Of a DNA stretch of 64,000 bases, positions 8,884 to 17,191 are shown piece by piece (positions within the stretch are counted from its first letter, which is position 1; every line of letters starts with the position of its first letter). Made by a program: the position numbers and the translations under genes. Under the pieces are notes generated by a model. It ran no database searches. It was given only the letters and a program-made list of their open reading frames with translations, and was not told the origin of the DNA. This stretch comes from Methanomicrobiales archaeon HGW-Methanomicrobiales-1 (GTDB lineage Archaea > Halobacteriota > Methanomicrobia > Methanomicrobiales > Methanospirillaceae), in NCBI GenBank assembly GCA_002839675.1, contig PGYM01000001.1, forward strand, positions 62,736 to 126,735, written 5' to 3'.

Positions 8884-9373
8884 CCTTCCCGCCTCCCGGC
8901 ACGATCGTGATCTCGAAGACGGGGCTCGTGTACCCGTGGTTTGCCGGGCTGAAGTCCCGGATCCTTCCCCGCTGCCCGATCTTCCGCCGTGCGGTACAGA
9001 TCCGGACCGTGTGAGTGCCCGGCGACCGGGGATAGACCCTCCGGCCGTCAAAGTCACGCATCTCTCGGAAGTCCGGGATCTCGAACCAGTGTGGCCAGAA
9101 GCGGATACCACGCGGAAGATCCGTTCCGCGTTCCAGGTCCTGCAGCCACATCGGTGTCAGGTTGTCGTAGCACAGATCGATGATGAGATCTACATCCTCC
9201 AGGTCCGGGTTTAAGTCCAGCTCGTAGAAGATCGGGTTGCGCCGGACTTCGTCGACCGTGAGCGGGGTATCCCGGGTGAGCGGTTCGAGGCCGCTGAGGG
9301 TGCCCCGGTACAACCCGACCACGGTTGCGACCGGCTGCATTCTCGTATCAGGTATCGCGTTATCAGATTCCAT
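8876..9373 (-). CDS. hypothetical soluble protein, 165 aa
   Basis: Not recognised. Starts MESDNAIPDTRMQPVATVVG and lacks signal or membrane segments. The C-terminal half contains a beta-rich stretch (HTVRICTARRKIG ... TSPVFEITIVPGGG), suggestive of a small beta-sandwich. The ATG at 9373 overlaps the end of the upstream small membrane protein and its stop overlaps the next ATG, so it sits in the middle of a tightly coupled trio. No conserved catalytic pattern was found. Confidence 0.6.
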   Translation of the reverse strand: MESDNAIPDTRMQPVATVVGLYRGTLSGLEPLTRDTPLTVDEVRRNPIFYELDLNPDLEDVDLIIDLCYDNLTPMWLQDLERGTDLPRGIRFWPHWFEIPDFREMRDFDGRRVYPRSPGTHTVRICTARRKIGQRGRIRDFSPANHGYTSPVFEITIVPGGGKDV

Positions 9374-9527
9374 GATAGTCCTCCTTGTGGTGTTCGTACT
9401 CGTTCCGGAGTTTTCTGAACTCCTCGACGACTTCGTCATATTTGCCGATCTTCTGGTAGATGGCAAACAGCAGGGGATAGATCGGGAGCACGGCTCCCAG
9501 GATAATCGCCAGTATTTCGGTTTCCAT
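9363..9527 (-). CDS. small membrane-anchored coiled-coil protein, 54 aa
   Basis: A 54-residue protein: one N-terminal membrane segment (about residues 4-23, ILAIILGAVLPIYPLLFAI) followed by a charged helix (KIGKYDEVVEEFRKLRNEYE). This layout resembles small phage holin- or spanin-like proteins but is not specific to them. Its stop overlaps the start of the next gene. It is 88 bases downstream of the 167-residue protein gene in the same direction. Confidence 0.6.
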   Translation of the reverse strand: METEILAIILGAVLPIYPLLFAIYQKIGKYDEVVEEFRKLRNEYEHHKEDYHGI

Positions 9528-9615
9528 AATGGCCCTCCGACAAAAAGACGAGCGGACCGGAAAAAATGAGGGACCGGGGGTCTCCTCCCCTCCGGGCCGG
9601 TTCGTCTGACTCTGA

Positions 9616-10119
9616 TCAGGCAAGTGCCGGGACAGTGTCTGCCCAGGTCTCGACCTTTGTCCGGATGCCATCGTCCGAGTACGAGGTGATGCTGATCTTC
9701 TGCCGGGAGAAGTTGACCTGGTAGATCTCACCGTTCGGGTCGTGGCACCGGACCGTTGCACTGTAGAGTTCGTTGTCGGTATCGCGGTACGGGGTGCCCC
9801 CGTGGGATGTAGCAAGGGCCGTGTTGGCGAGGATTGCTGCTGCTCCGGCATTGAATCCGGCAATGGTGATGAACCGGTCCGACAGGGTGCCGACCGTGTT
9901 TGCTTCAGCGTCCTGGTACACGATCTTCACGGTGTACCCTTCGCGGGTCTTTTCTACCGGGTCGTGGGTTTCCCCGGCGGTCATGTAGGCTACACATGCA
10001 AACGGGTTGTCGGTGATGACCGACTGGACAATCGAGTTGAAGGTCGCTACGTCTGCTATCGGTTCTGCAAGGTTGCGAACCGCACTCTTGGTTACGGTGC
10101 TCTGTACGAAATCTGCCAT
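9616..10119 (-). CDS. hypothetical protein, 167 aa
   Basis: Not recognised. Starts MADFVQSTVTKSAVRNLAEP. There is no signal peptide. An N-terminal part of about 45 residues with ADVATFNSIVQSVITDNPF is followed by beta-rich sequence with VKIVYQDAEANTVGTLSDRF and YSATVRCHDPNGEIYQVNFS. The protein looks like a small structural or binding domain; a viral or secreted structural protein was considered but nothing in the sequence proves it. A purine-rich GAGGAAACC stretch lies just upstream of the ATG at 10119. Confidence 0.65.
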   Translation of the reverse strand: MADFVQSTVTKSAVRNLAEPIADVATFNSIVQSVITDNPFACVAYMTAGETHDPVEKTREGYTVKIVYQDAEANTVGTLSDRFITIAGFNAGAAAILANTALATSHGGTPYRDTDNELYSATVRCHDPNGEIYQVNFSRQKISITSYSDDGIRTKVETWADTVPALA

Positions 10120-10816
10120 GTTGGTTTCCTCTGTTTTTGTTGTGCTCTGTCGGGAGGTTCTGAAATCTCCCGTTTTGTCGCGGGGCCCTTTGACATACCA
10201 GTATAGGTTTTAATCGGGTATCGGCGTGACTGAATCCCGCATTTTTTCAGAAAAAAGGACTTGTTCTGTGGAGGACTGCGCGAACCGGGCCTGGTTGGCC
10301 GCCCGTTGTCGTTTGCCAAAATGTAACTATGGGAACCGGTTGCCCGGGGCTCTATGTTCTCAAATTCCTGCGTTATGCATGGTTTGCGTGAATTGCCGGA
10401 TTTTGTTTTATATACCCCTTTGTTTCCGGTCCAGAGATCCCACCGATAGACCAATACTATCGGGGAGGAATTGCAAATCTTGCTGATGATTACCCGTGAT
10501 TATTTGAGAAAAGAATCGGGAAAACTCATTGGTTTTCTTTCAGGGCGCTCTTGGGGGCTGCGGCACCTGGTGCCTCCTCCCCCGCCGCACGGGCATCCCC
10601 CGATGTAGCGATTGCCCTCAGGAGGTTGGACTTGCGAAACGGGGGTCAAGGGGGTGCTCCCCTTGGGATGCTTCCCCCTCTGGGGGAGAGAGGGGGTCAT
10701 GCTCATAATTGCGGAAGAAAATAACCGAATCGCAGGAAAAAAAAGATTTCTCCGGTGCCGAAAAAAGGAAAGTGTTGCCAGGAGCTTCCTGTACAGTTGA
10801 AAAAGAATGAGCCCGG
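10120..10816. other. Long intergenic region with GC-rich hairpins
   Basis: About 700 bases without a gene I can support. Two strong hairpins lie at 10647-10665 (arms CAAGGGG and CCCCTTG, loop GTGCT) and 10673-10687 (arms TCCCCC and GGGGGA, loop TCT). An AT-rich TTTTATATA stretch is present near 10395-10403. Short frames here are proline- and glycine-rich in several phases and look like by-products of the GC-rich repeats. Confidence 0.5.
10647..10687. other. Pair of GC-rich hairpins
   Basis: Two adjacent perfect inverted repeats, a 7-bp stem with loop GTGCT and a 6-bp stem with loop TCT. They lie in a C/G-tract-rich stretch downstream of the gene at 10817-11404 and could act as a terminator-like or processing structure for the minus-strand operon, or be part of an unrecognised repeat. 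Confidence 0.55.
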
Positions 10817-11404
10817 TCAGGGACCCGGCATCTCTGCCGGTTTCGATAAGGGCTGTGGGGTTGAGTTTTTTCCCGGATTTTTCGGTGCCCTCGTCCCACT
10901 CCGGCTTTTTCCGCAGGATTTGTTTCCTGCCCCGGTTCCCGGTCGTGCAGTCCTAAGGCGGATCGTGTAGTAATGCTGTTTCGTCCGGATTACGGAAATC
11001 CGGAACATCAGTTCTCCCCGCTGCCAGATGGCCCGGGCAATGATGGCCGGTACGAGATAGAGGGGGATATCCTGTTCAACGAAGGGGGAGTTCTTGGAAA
11101 GTCTCCGGGAGATCTTTGCGGAACCGGGGCGGATGATTTTCGGGGGTGCGACCGGCCTTTTTATCGTGGGGGCTGGTCCGTACGCGGGTGGTGAATCCGG
11201 TAGTACGGGTAGAGTCACGGGAGAGACCGGGATCGAATCCTGTATGGATGCGGCCGGGGGAGCGTTGATACGGCCGGCTTTTACCGGGAGCTTCTTAGCG
11301 GTCGTGATCTCCCGGACGGAGGGTGACGAAAGGACCGGCTGAGCAATTGACAAAACGAGTCCGTGAACAGGATCACTCCTCTGCATTGCCGCTGTCAGCT
11401 GCAT
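10817..11404 (-). CDS. hypothetical proline-rich protein, 195 aa
   Basis: Not recognised. From the ATG at 11404, which has a GGTGA site six bases upstream, the product is 195 residues: a proline-rich central linker (PPAYGPAPTIKRPVAPPK), then a compact stretch (FVEQDIPLYLVPAIIARAIW ... HYYTIRLRTAR), then a basic, low-complexity tail. The ribosome-binding site and the operon position support a real gene, but the composition is unusual and codon evidence is weak. Confidence 0.4.
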   Translation of the reverse strand: MQLTAAMQRSDPVHGLVLSIAQPVLSSPSVREITTAKKLPVKAGRINAPPAASIQDSIPVSPVTLPVLPDSPPAYGPAPTIKRPVAPPKIIRPGSAKISRRLSKNSPFVEQDIPLYLVPAIIARAIWQRGELMFRISVIRTKQHYYTIRLRTARPGTGAGNKSCGKSRSGTRAPKNPGKNSTPQPLSKPAEMPGP

Positions 11405-11509
11405 AGGTTCACCTTGCACTTTCCCTTGTGCTCGATCCAGATTCCCTTTGAAGCGACCGGGAGGAATTTCTTACGCGGTTTGCGCATCTGTCCGTGCCGG
11501 TTCCAGCAT

Positions 11510-11875
11510 TCAGACATGGGAGACCTCCATGAGGCCATCGTCCAGTACTTCGAGACAGGTGAAGCGTCCGGTACTGTTCTGGATCCAGATCTCCCGGTGG
11601 GGAGCAGCAGTCGCGGTCCGGAGAGGAAAGAGCTTCCGGAGGATCTCTGCATCCTTGTGGCAGAATTCTTCGGTTGCGGGGATGCCTGGGAGGGGCCGGG
11701 TTGTCTGTTTGAGCTTGAGGTAGAGCAGCTCGGTGGTAATCCGCAGAGCCATGAGATGGGCCGGCTTATGGTGAGTGGGAAAGCAGGGCAGCATCGGCAC
11801 GACTGAAAATCCCTTCTCTTCCAGCAGCGATGTTGCCGCACGCTCGATGGGTGAGAGCCTTGTTGTATTCTTCAT
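11510..11875 (-). CDS. paralog A of a tandem pair, possible degenerate PD-(D/E)XK-like fold
   Basis: A 121-residue protein whose ATG overlaps the stop of the upstream gene (ATGA). It aligns along its length with that neighbour: ERAATSLLEEKGFSVVP with EQGACEQLRLNGYEVRIVP, AHLMALRITTELLYLKLKQ with AYLVAGRKSGEMRYIRIYK, and HREIWIQNSTGRFTCLEVL with RYEIWLYRVNHGYHCFAIL. The helix, then LMALR...E..YLKLK pattern resembles restriction-endonuclease-like domains in which DLIA...IQVK forms the active site, but the usual Asp is His here, so catalysis is doubtful. The fold assignment is inference; the paralogy is visible. Confidence 0.65.
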   Translation of the reverse strand: MKNTTRLSPIERAATSLLEEKGFSVVPMLPCFPTHHKPAHLMALRITTELLYLKLKQTTRPLPGIPATEEFCHKDAEILRKLFPLRTATAAPHREIWIQNSTGRFTCLEVLDDGLMEVSHV

Positions 11876-12273
11876 GGTGCTTCCTCCACAAGAAGACGCA
11901 CGGGTAATTTTCCTTCCGGGGGAATTTCCTGGATCCGGTCCGGCAGGATTGCAAAACAGTGATACCCGTGGTTTACCCTGTAGAGCCAGATCTCGTACCG
12001 GATCGGGGAATCCGGGCGTCGAGCCATCTCGGTGCGATACCGCAGGACGGCCCGGGTAAAGTATTGTTCCACCGTATCGATCGTGGCCGGACGGTGCGAC
12101 AACTTATAGATCCGGATATAGCGCATCTCGCCGGATTTCCTGCCGGCAACGAGATAGGCCGGGGGCAGCCGCTTGTCCCCCTGCCCGTTGGGGACGATGC
12201 GGACCTCATACCCGTTCAGCCTGAGCTGTTCGCAGGCTCCCTGTTCCAGCACCGTGCAGCGGCGGCTGGTCAT
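11872..12273 (-). CDS. paralog B of a tandem pair, possible degenerate PD-(D/E)XK-like fold
   Basis: A 133-residue protein starting MTSRRCTVLEQGACEQLRLN. I chose the ATG at 12273 because the stop of the small gene upstream overlaps it as ATGA and a GGGGTG site precedes it; the frame is open further upstream. It is the paralog of the next gene. The order helix, strand, LVAGRKSGEMRYIRIYK, then a terminal strand pair with WLYRVNHGYHCFAIL fits a small alpha/beta nuclease-like fold lacking the acidic residue of the active site. A DNA-binding or protein-interaction role is possible. Confidence 0.65.
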   Translation of the reverse strand: MTSRRCTVLEQGACEQLRLNGYEVRIVPNGQGDKRLPPAYLVAGRKSGEMRYIRIYKLSHRPATIDTVEQYFTRAVLRYRTEMARRPDSPIRYEIWLYRVNHGYHCFAILPDRIQEIPPEGKLPVRLLVEEAP

Positions 12274-12470
12274 GATGTGGCACCCCTGTTTGCTTGCGGG
12301 TATCTGGTCTGCCCGGTCCCGACCGACCCATTGCATCCGGTACCTGAGAGATCCTTAAGTGAGGATATCTTCTGTTCAACGTTGACGATTCCTGGTACGG
12401 TGACGTGGTTGTATCCTGTCACGTCCCGGCCTGTTCCTTCATTCTCCATTCCTGGAGAAACGTTCTGCAT
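12270..12470 (-). CDS. small hypothetical protein, 66 aa
   Basis: Not recognised. From the ATG at 12470, preceded by a GGTGA site, a 66-residue hydrophilic product (MQNVSPGMENEGTGRDVTGY...) ends in a TGA that overlaps the ATG of paralog B. The coupled arrangement and the ribosome-binding site are the main evidence; the residue composition (Gly, Asn, Thr rich) is not informative. Confidence 0.45.
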   Translation of the reverse strand: MQNVSPGMENEGTGRDVTGYNHVTVPGIVNVEQKISSLKDLSGTGCNGSVGTGQTRYPQANRGATS

Positions 12471-12677
12471 AATGTTCACCGATCTTTGTTTTGGTATTCC
12501 CCCGTATTGCCCCGTAGAAGCGCGAACCTTTCACCTGGTTGCTCTCATGTTCCGATTTAACGCCGGTCTTTTTCCCTGGCAGGCAGAGCCCGGGCTCGTG
12601 GAGTAGGTATTTCCCCGGACTCCCGCAACAGCAGGTTCCCTGTTGGGGTGCTGTCGTGAAAGTGCGCTCGAATTTAT

Positions 12678-12932
12678 TTAAAAGACCGGCGCCTGCCGAT
12701 GTATACCAAAAGAAACGTAGTTGTGACCGGCCAGTGCAGGCCCGAAATTTCCCGTACTGCAGCCGGAGTTACGGTCCCATTTCCTGTTTTGCACAACCCG
12801 TAGCATCCCCATCAGTGAAGTGACAACGACCATCATGGTCACTAAGAATCCTGCCACGCATCGTGCACGTGCCTTCACGTACCCGGGCCGGGGTTTCTTC
12901 GTCATGATCCACTGGAGAAATTTTGCGAGCAT
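12678..12932 (-). CDS. small membrane protein, 84 aa
   Basis: Not recognised. An 84-residue product with a basic N terminus (MTKKPRPGYVKARAR) and one hydrophobic segment (CVAGFLVTMMVVVTSLMGML, about residues 25-44). Support comes from a TATA-like element TAGTATATAT on the same strand at 12961-12970, placed about 33 bases before the ATG at 12932, the spacing expected for a short-leader archaeal gene. Confidence 0.35.
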   Translation of the reverse strand: MLAKFLQWIMTKKPRPGYVKARARCVAGFLVTMMVVVTSLMGMLRVVQNRKWDRNSGCSTGNFGPALAGHNYVSFGIHRQAPVF

Positions 12933-12960
12933 TGCAATAATACACCGTTGGTATAATCGA

Positions 12961-12970
12961 ATATATACTA
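12961..12970 (-). promoter_or_regulatory. TATA-like element of the small membrane protein gene
   Basis: TAGTATATAT on the minus strand. Transcription would start near 12939, leaving a leader of about seven bases before the ATG at 12932. Confidence 0.4.
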
Positions 12971-13256
12971 GTTGGTGGCTGCGGGAATTTTCGTAGTTAT
13001 TCTGGCTTGTATGCTGGAATCGGGGCTTTAATTGGGGCCGGATTCGTATAACCCGGAAGTACTATTATTGAACCGCTGCTATCATGGTAAGAAACGCGGA
13101 CTTTTCCGGAAGATTTCCGGGAAAAAATACAAAAAAACGGGGCACCTGCCGCATGGCACGCAATCAGCCCACTTCTCAAAAAATAGGGAGATTCTTCCGG
13201 GTATGACCAGGGAATGTTTTCGTTTCTTATTTTCCCGGTATATCCATTTTTAAACC

Positions 13257-13525
13257 CATGTCAGAAAAATGATTCTCTTATTGGCATTTCAGCAGGGTTT
13301 CTGGAGCCCGGATTGGGTAAATTAGGTGGCGAAAAAGCCTCGGTTTAAAGGCCCGTGGCAGGCAGTGGGCGATGGCGTTTCCGCCCGTATTCGCGCATTC
13401 GGGACAATAATCGGGCCTATCTTCCACAGGTACTAAAAAAGGGGATAATCCGGGCTTTTCCGGTAGTGGCCCGGAGATAGGAGCAAGAAAATGAACCCGT
13501 ATAGGGCTTATTTTCGATCTGAACA
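13257..13525 (+). repeat. Dispersed intergenic repeat, copy 2
   Basis: The most diverged copy. Recognisable parts are the CATGTCAGAAAAAT beginning, GGGTAAATTA near 13315, the block CGTATTCGCGCATTCGG in place of CGTATTTTGGCAATCGG, the TTTTCCGGTAGTGG block and the end ACCCGTATAGGGCTTATTTT. Unlike the other five copies it does not directly follow a plus-strand gene; nothing I can support is encoded between 12933 and this element. Confidence 0.7.
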
Positions 13526-13824
13526 TAAGATGTAACGGTGAGGTGCTTGACAAAAAGGACCGGTTCACTCCCGGACAGCACCAAATATTCTCTCTGCGAT
13601 ATCCGGTATCGGGATGTTGTTTGTTCTATGGGGAGTGTTCGTATTTGATCCCCTGCCGATAGTGTTTTGGCATGGTGCTTGCCTATTGCGGGAAACTCTG
13701 GTTCCTTGACTGGATGGTGTGGCTCTGTGACGACATGAAGGACGCGATTGCAGAGTACCGGATCTCGGGGATCATACCCGAAAAATAAAATAAAATAAGG
13801 TCCAGGATCCAATCACACAATTCC
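13526..13824 (+). other. Intergenic region with one short reading frame
   Basis: Between repeat copy 2 and the convergent RNase J gene. It holds the 38-codon frame at 13672-13788 and little else. The AT-rich run AAATAAAATAAAATAAGG near 13784-13800 may act as a boundary between the convergent units. Confidence 0.4.
13672..13788 (+). CDS. very short frame, 38 codons, possible gene remnant
   Basis: An ATG frame giving a peptide with WFLDWMVWLCDDMKDAIAEY, which has the look of real protein sequence (amphipathic, aromatic, with balanced acidic residues) and not of random translation. Frame upstream is closed by TAG three codons before the ATG. It could be a tiny protein or the C-terminal remnant of a lost gene. 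I do not recognise the parent family. Confidence 0.25.
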   Translation: MVLAYCGKLWFLDWMVWLCDDMKDAIAEYRISGIIPEK

Positions 13825-15162
13825 TTATTTTATCCTGAGCCGCTGCCCGTTCCTCATCAGGTGGACATCGTTATCCAGCGTATACCCGAGATCGCTGGCA
13901 AAGTCGGCGTAGCCTGCCGTCATCTTCATGTCGGCATGAGCAGGGATGATGTGCTGGGGCTTGAGCATATCGAGAAACTCGTAGTGGTCTTCCCGGTACG
14001 CGTGGCCGCTCACGTGCAGGTCAGTAAAAATCCGTGCACCGGCCATTTTAAGTTGCTGCTCGATAACGTACCGGTTCCCTACATTCATCGGGTTCGGGAT
14101 GACATTTGCCGAGAAGAGTACCTTGTCCCCCTTGGCCAATTGATACGGGGTATCACCCGCCGCAAGCCGGGTCAGGATCGATCCGGGCTCGCCCTGGTGA
14201 CCAGTGACAATCGGCAGGAACTGCTCCTTTCCCTCTTTCATCATTCGCCGCATCATCCGATCAACGGTCCTCCGGTTCCCGTACACACTTGCCGTCTCCG
14301 GGAATGAGACCAGTTTCATCTGTTCTGCGGTAACGGAATATTTCTCCATTGAGCGCCCGAGAAAGACCGGCTTACGGCCGATCTCATGGGCACATTCCGC
14401 AATGGATTTCACCCGGGAGATATGTGACGAGAACGTCGATACGATGATCGCATTCTTGTCATCTTCGAAACTGGTAATGACCTCCCGTACAAGATCCCGG
14501 GCGATCCGCTCGCTGGGGCACCGGCCCGGGCGATGGATGTAGGTGCTTTCCACGATGAGGGCAAGCACCCCTTCCTTCCCGAGCTGCCGGAAGCGGGCAA
14601 AATCCGGGGGATGGCCTAATATTGGCGTCCGGTCGAACTTGAAGTCACAGGCATAGACGATCGCACCGTGAGGGGTGTGAAGCACCGGTGTTACGGTATC
14701 GATGATCGAGTGCTGCGTGCGCACAAATTCCAGAATGAGGTGCGGGGAAATTGTATACCGCTGCCCGGCCGGGAGTGCGAAGAGCTTGTTCTTCGCATCA
14801 AATTTCTTTTCACCTGCAATCTGCTGGCGGATTAATTCCGTTGCATAGGGAGTTGCAATGATGGGCGCATTGTACCGGTGTGCAAGCTTCGGGATGGCCC
14901 CGATATGGTCCAGGTGCCCGTGTGAACAGACAATCGCCTTCACGGTGCCTTCGACCTTTTGCAGCACGGTATCGTCCGGGATCGCCTTGATCTTGATCAG
15001 GTCAAGGGAATGCATCTCGTCAACTTCCACGTCCTCGTGGATCATCAGCTGGTCGAGGCGGAGCCCCATGTCAAAAATGACAATTTCCTTTCCGCAGCGG
15101 ACAGCGGTCATGTTCCGCCCGACTTCGTCGTATCCGCCCACGGCTATAATTTCTATTTCCAT
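13825..15162 (-). CDS. rnj: archaeal RNase J (beta-CASP metallo-beta-lactamase ribonuclease)
   Basis: A 445-residue 5'-3' exoribonuclease/endonuclease of RNA decay. The metallo-beta-lactamase zinc site is SHGHLDHIGAIPKLAH; the beta-CASP part follows with YACDFKFD, VSTFSSHISRVKSI and the C-terminal HVSGHAYREDHYEF and IPAHADMKMT. I start it at the ATG at 15162 (MEIEIIAVGGYDEVGRNM), the usual beginning of the euryarchaeal protein, with a GGAGAT site upstream; the open frame runs further to 15276. Length fits the archaeal family, which lacks the bacterial C-terminal extension. Confidence 0.93.
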   Translation of the reverse strand: MEIEIIAVGGYDEVGRNMTAVRCGKEIVIFDMGLRLDQLMIHEDVEVDEMHSLDLIKIKAIPDDTVLQKVEGTVKAIVCSHGHLDHIGAIPKLAHRYNAPIIATPYATELIRQQIAGEKKFDAKNKLFALPAGQRYTISPHLILEFVRTQHSIIDTVTPVLHTPHGAIVYACDFKFDRTPILGHPPDFARFRQLGKEGVLALIVESTYIHRPGRCPSERIARDLVREVITSFEDDKNAIIVSTFSSHISRVKSIAECAHEIGRKPVFLGRSMEKYSVTAEQMKLVSFPETASVYGNRRTVDRMMRRMMKEGKEQFLPIVTGHQGEPGSILTRLAAGDTPYQLAKGDKVLFSANVIPNPMNVGNRYVIEQQLKMAGARIFTDLHVSGHAYREDHYEFLDMLKPQHIIPAHADMKMTAGYADFASDLGYTLDNDVHLMRNGQRLRIK

Positions 15163-15742
15163 TCTGTGTTGTATCTCCTGAATTTTTGTCTGGTTGTATA
15201 ATCTGCGGGAATTGTTTCCCGGTTTTTTTATGACATCACATGTATCGTGCGATTCCATGCGAATCAGCCGGATCAATTATCGGCCATATCCCCGGAGTAA
15301 ACCGGGATACCTATCCGTTCTTGAGCCCGCTTTTAACATATCGGCGAAATTCCCTTAACGAACCGTACGGATACTTACCCGTTCCGGTAAAGGGCCTCAG
15401 GGGCCGTCACCACGAGAGCGTGGATCATCGGGATCCTGCACTGGCATCGGTGTCTTCTCCCGATGCAGTTTCTTCGATGGTATTGTTACCATCGTCCGCA
15501 TGATTCCTGCACTTCATTCCCGCACAGGCCATTCCGGGTTATGAGATAATACCCGGAATTGTGTCTAAACTACATTGCGGGGCAAGCTCATCAACCTATG
15601 GTTTCTGGCAGGTATTGTGCCGGTAAATCCTTTTTCTCGTGTCAACCCCGTGCACCAAAACATATATTATTCAAAAAAAACCGCCGGGTTCCCTTGGAAA
15701 TCCCTTCACTGGAACCCGGTCTGGTCCCTCATCAGCCCGCTT
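15163..15742. other. Intergenic region holding a hairpin cluster
   Basis: About 580 bases between the starts of rnj and the end of the SulP gene. The block 15393-15494 holds several tandem inverted repeats described separately. The remainder (15495-15742) is AT-richer and shows no gene I can support. Confidence 0.5.
15393..15494. ncRNA. Candidate structured RNA with four to five tandem hairpins
   Basis: Inverted repeats in series: GGCC/GGCC (15393-15405), CCACG-AGAG-CGTGG (15410-15423), GGATC-ATCGG-GATCC (15422-15436, sharing two bases with the previous stem), CTGgCATCGG with CCGATGCAG (15441-15468, one bulged G) and CGATGGTA-TTGT-TACCATCG (15475-15494). Short loops and adjacent perfect stems suggest an RNA fold. 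Strand is not determined because the stems are symmetric. No known RNA family was matched. Confidence 0.45.
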
Positions 15743-17191
15743 TTAAGAAAATCCTTTATCGAGCGTTTCCTGGCTCTCGGCATTCAGCCCGGTTACGTAC
15801 ACCGATTTTCCCCGCTGCTGGTACTTGTCCACCACTTTTGCAATCGCTGCTACTGCTGACTGGTCCCAGATGTGCGAGTGTGTTAAGTCGATCTCCACCC
15901 GCTCCGGATCATTGGCATAATCGAACAGATCGATGAACGCCTCCATGGTCCCGAAGAAGACCTGCCCTTTTACCGTATAGATCTTGACCCCGTCGCTCCG
16001 GACCGTGCTCGTTGCATGGATGGCCGAGATCCGCCACCCGAAGACCAGGGCTGCGAGAACGACGCCCGCAATAACACCTTTTGCCAGATCGTGGGTGAAC
16101 ACAACGATGGCGATCGTTATGACCATGATTGCCGCATCGCTGACCGGGACTTTTGGCAGTTCGCGGACCGATTTCCAGTCAAAGGTGCTGAGGGCGACCA
16201 TGATCATGACGCCCACGAGTGCTGCCATCGGGATCCGGGCCAGCACGTCACCAAGCGCAATGATGAGGAACAGGAGAAACAGGCCGGCTACCAGCGATGA
16301 GAGTCGTCCGGTTGCCCCGGACTTGATATTAATGACCGACTGGCCGATCATGGCGCACCCGGCCATACCCCCGAAGAACCCGGTGATGGTGTTGGCGTAC
16401 CCCTGTCCCTTAACCTCGCGGTTCCGGTCGCTCTTCGTATCGGTCATCTCATCGACAATCGAAGCGGTCAGGAGCGATTCGAGCAGCCCGACAATCACCA
16501 GCGTAACGGAATACGGCAGGATGATCAACAGGGTCTCGACCGAGATCGGCACAACAGGCAGGTGGAATAATGGCAGGGAACGGGTGATGGTGCCGATATC
16601 CCCGACCGTCAGCACCGAAATACCGGTACCGATGGCAATCGCCGTCATGACGACAATGGCGGCAAGGGACGAGGGGATGGCTTTGGTGAACCGGGGAAGG
16701 ATATAGACAATGGCCAGCGTGCCGGCGACCATTGCGTACATCATCCATGAGGCACCGATGAAGAACGGCAGCTGGGCAAGGAAGATCAGGATAGCAAGGG
16801 CGTTGACGAACCCGAGCACAACCGGATAGGGAACGAACGTGATGAACCGCCCGACCTTCAGCCACCCTAAAATGAGTTGGAGAATCCCGGTGAGAATAGT
16901 CGCGGCGAGCAGGTACTCAAGCCCGTAATCCCGCACGAGCACGATCATGATGAGCGCCATCGACCCGGTGGCCGCAGAGATCATGCCCGGCCTGCCGCCA
17001 ACAAACGCAATTATGACAGCAATGCAGATGGATGCGTACAGTCCGACCATGGGGCTGACACCAGCGATGATCGAAAACGCAATCGCTTCGGGGATCAGGG
17101 CCAGGGCTACGGTCATGCCCGCAAGGGAGTCTCCCCGGATATTGGATAGCCATTCTTGTTTGAGTGCGTGCAGATTCACAAAAAACCTCAA
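15743..17191 (-). CDS. SulP-family anion transporter with STAS domain
   Basis: A 482-residue membrane protein: about 10-12 membrane segments with the SulP signature region ([20 protein letters not shown] near the N terminus, [19 protein letters not shown] in the middle), then a cytoplasmic STAS domain from about residue 390 ([20 protein letters not shown] ... [15 protein letters not shown]). SulP proteins carry sulfate, bicarbonate or other anions; the transported ion cannot be decided here. The STAS domain is short and ends soon after its last helix. Confidence 0.9.
   Translation of the reverse strand: MRFFVNLHALKQEWLSNIRGDSLAGMTVALALIPEAIAFSIIAGVSPMVGLYASICIAVIIAFVGGRPGMISAATGSMALIMIVLVRDYGLEYLLAATILTGILQLILGWLKVGRFITFVPYPVVLGFVNALAILIFLAQLPFFIGASWMMYAMVAGTLAIVYILPRFTKAIPSSLAAIVVMTAIAIGTGISVLTVGDIGTITRSLPLFHLPVVPISVETLLIILPYSVTLVIVGLLESLLTASIVDEMTDTKSDRNREVKGQGYANTITGFFGGMAGCAMIGQSVINIKSGATGRLSSLVAGLFLLFLIIALGDVLARIPMAALVGVMIMVALSTFDWKSVRELPKVPVSDAAIMVITIAIVVFTHDLAKGVIAGVVLAALVFGWRISAIHATSTVRSDGVKIYTVKGQVFFGTMEAFIDLFDYANDPERVEIDLTHSHIWDQSAVAAIAKVVDKYQQRGKSVYVTGLNAESQETLDKGFS

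Noticed and set aside
9742-10206. Plus-strand open frame opposite the 167-residue gene
   Set aside because: The minus-strand gene has an upstream purine-rich site and protein-like composition; the opposite frame has a cysteine- and glycine-rich translation typical of antisense.
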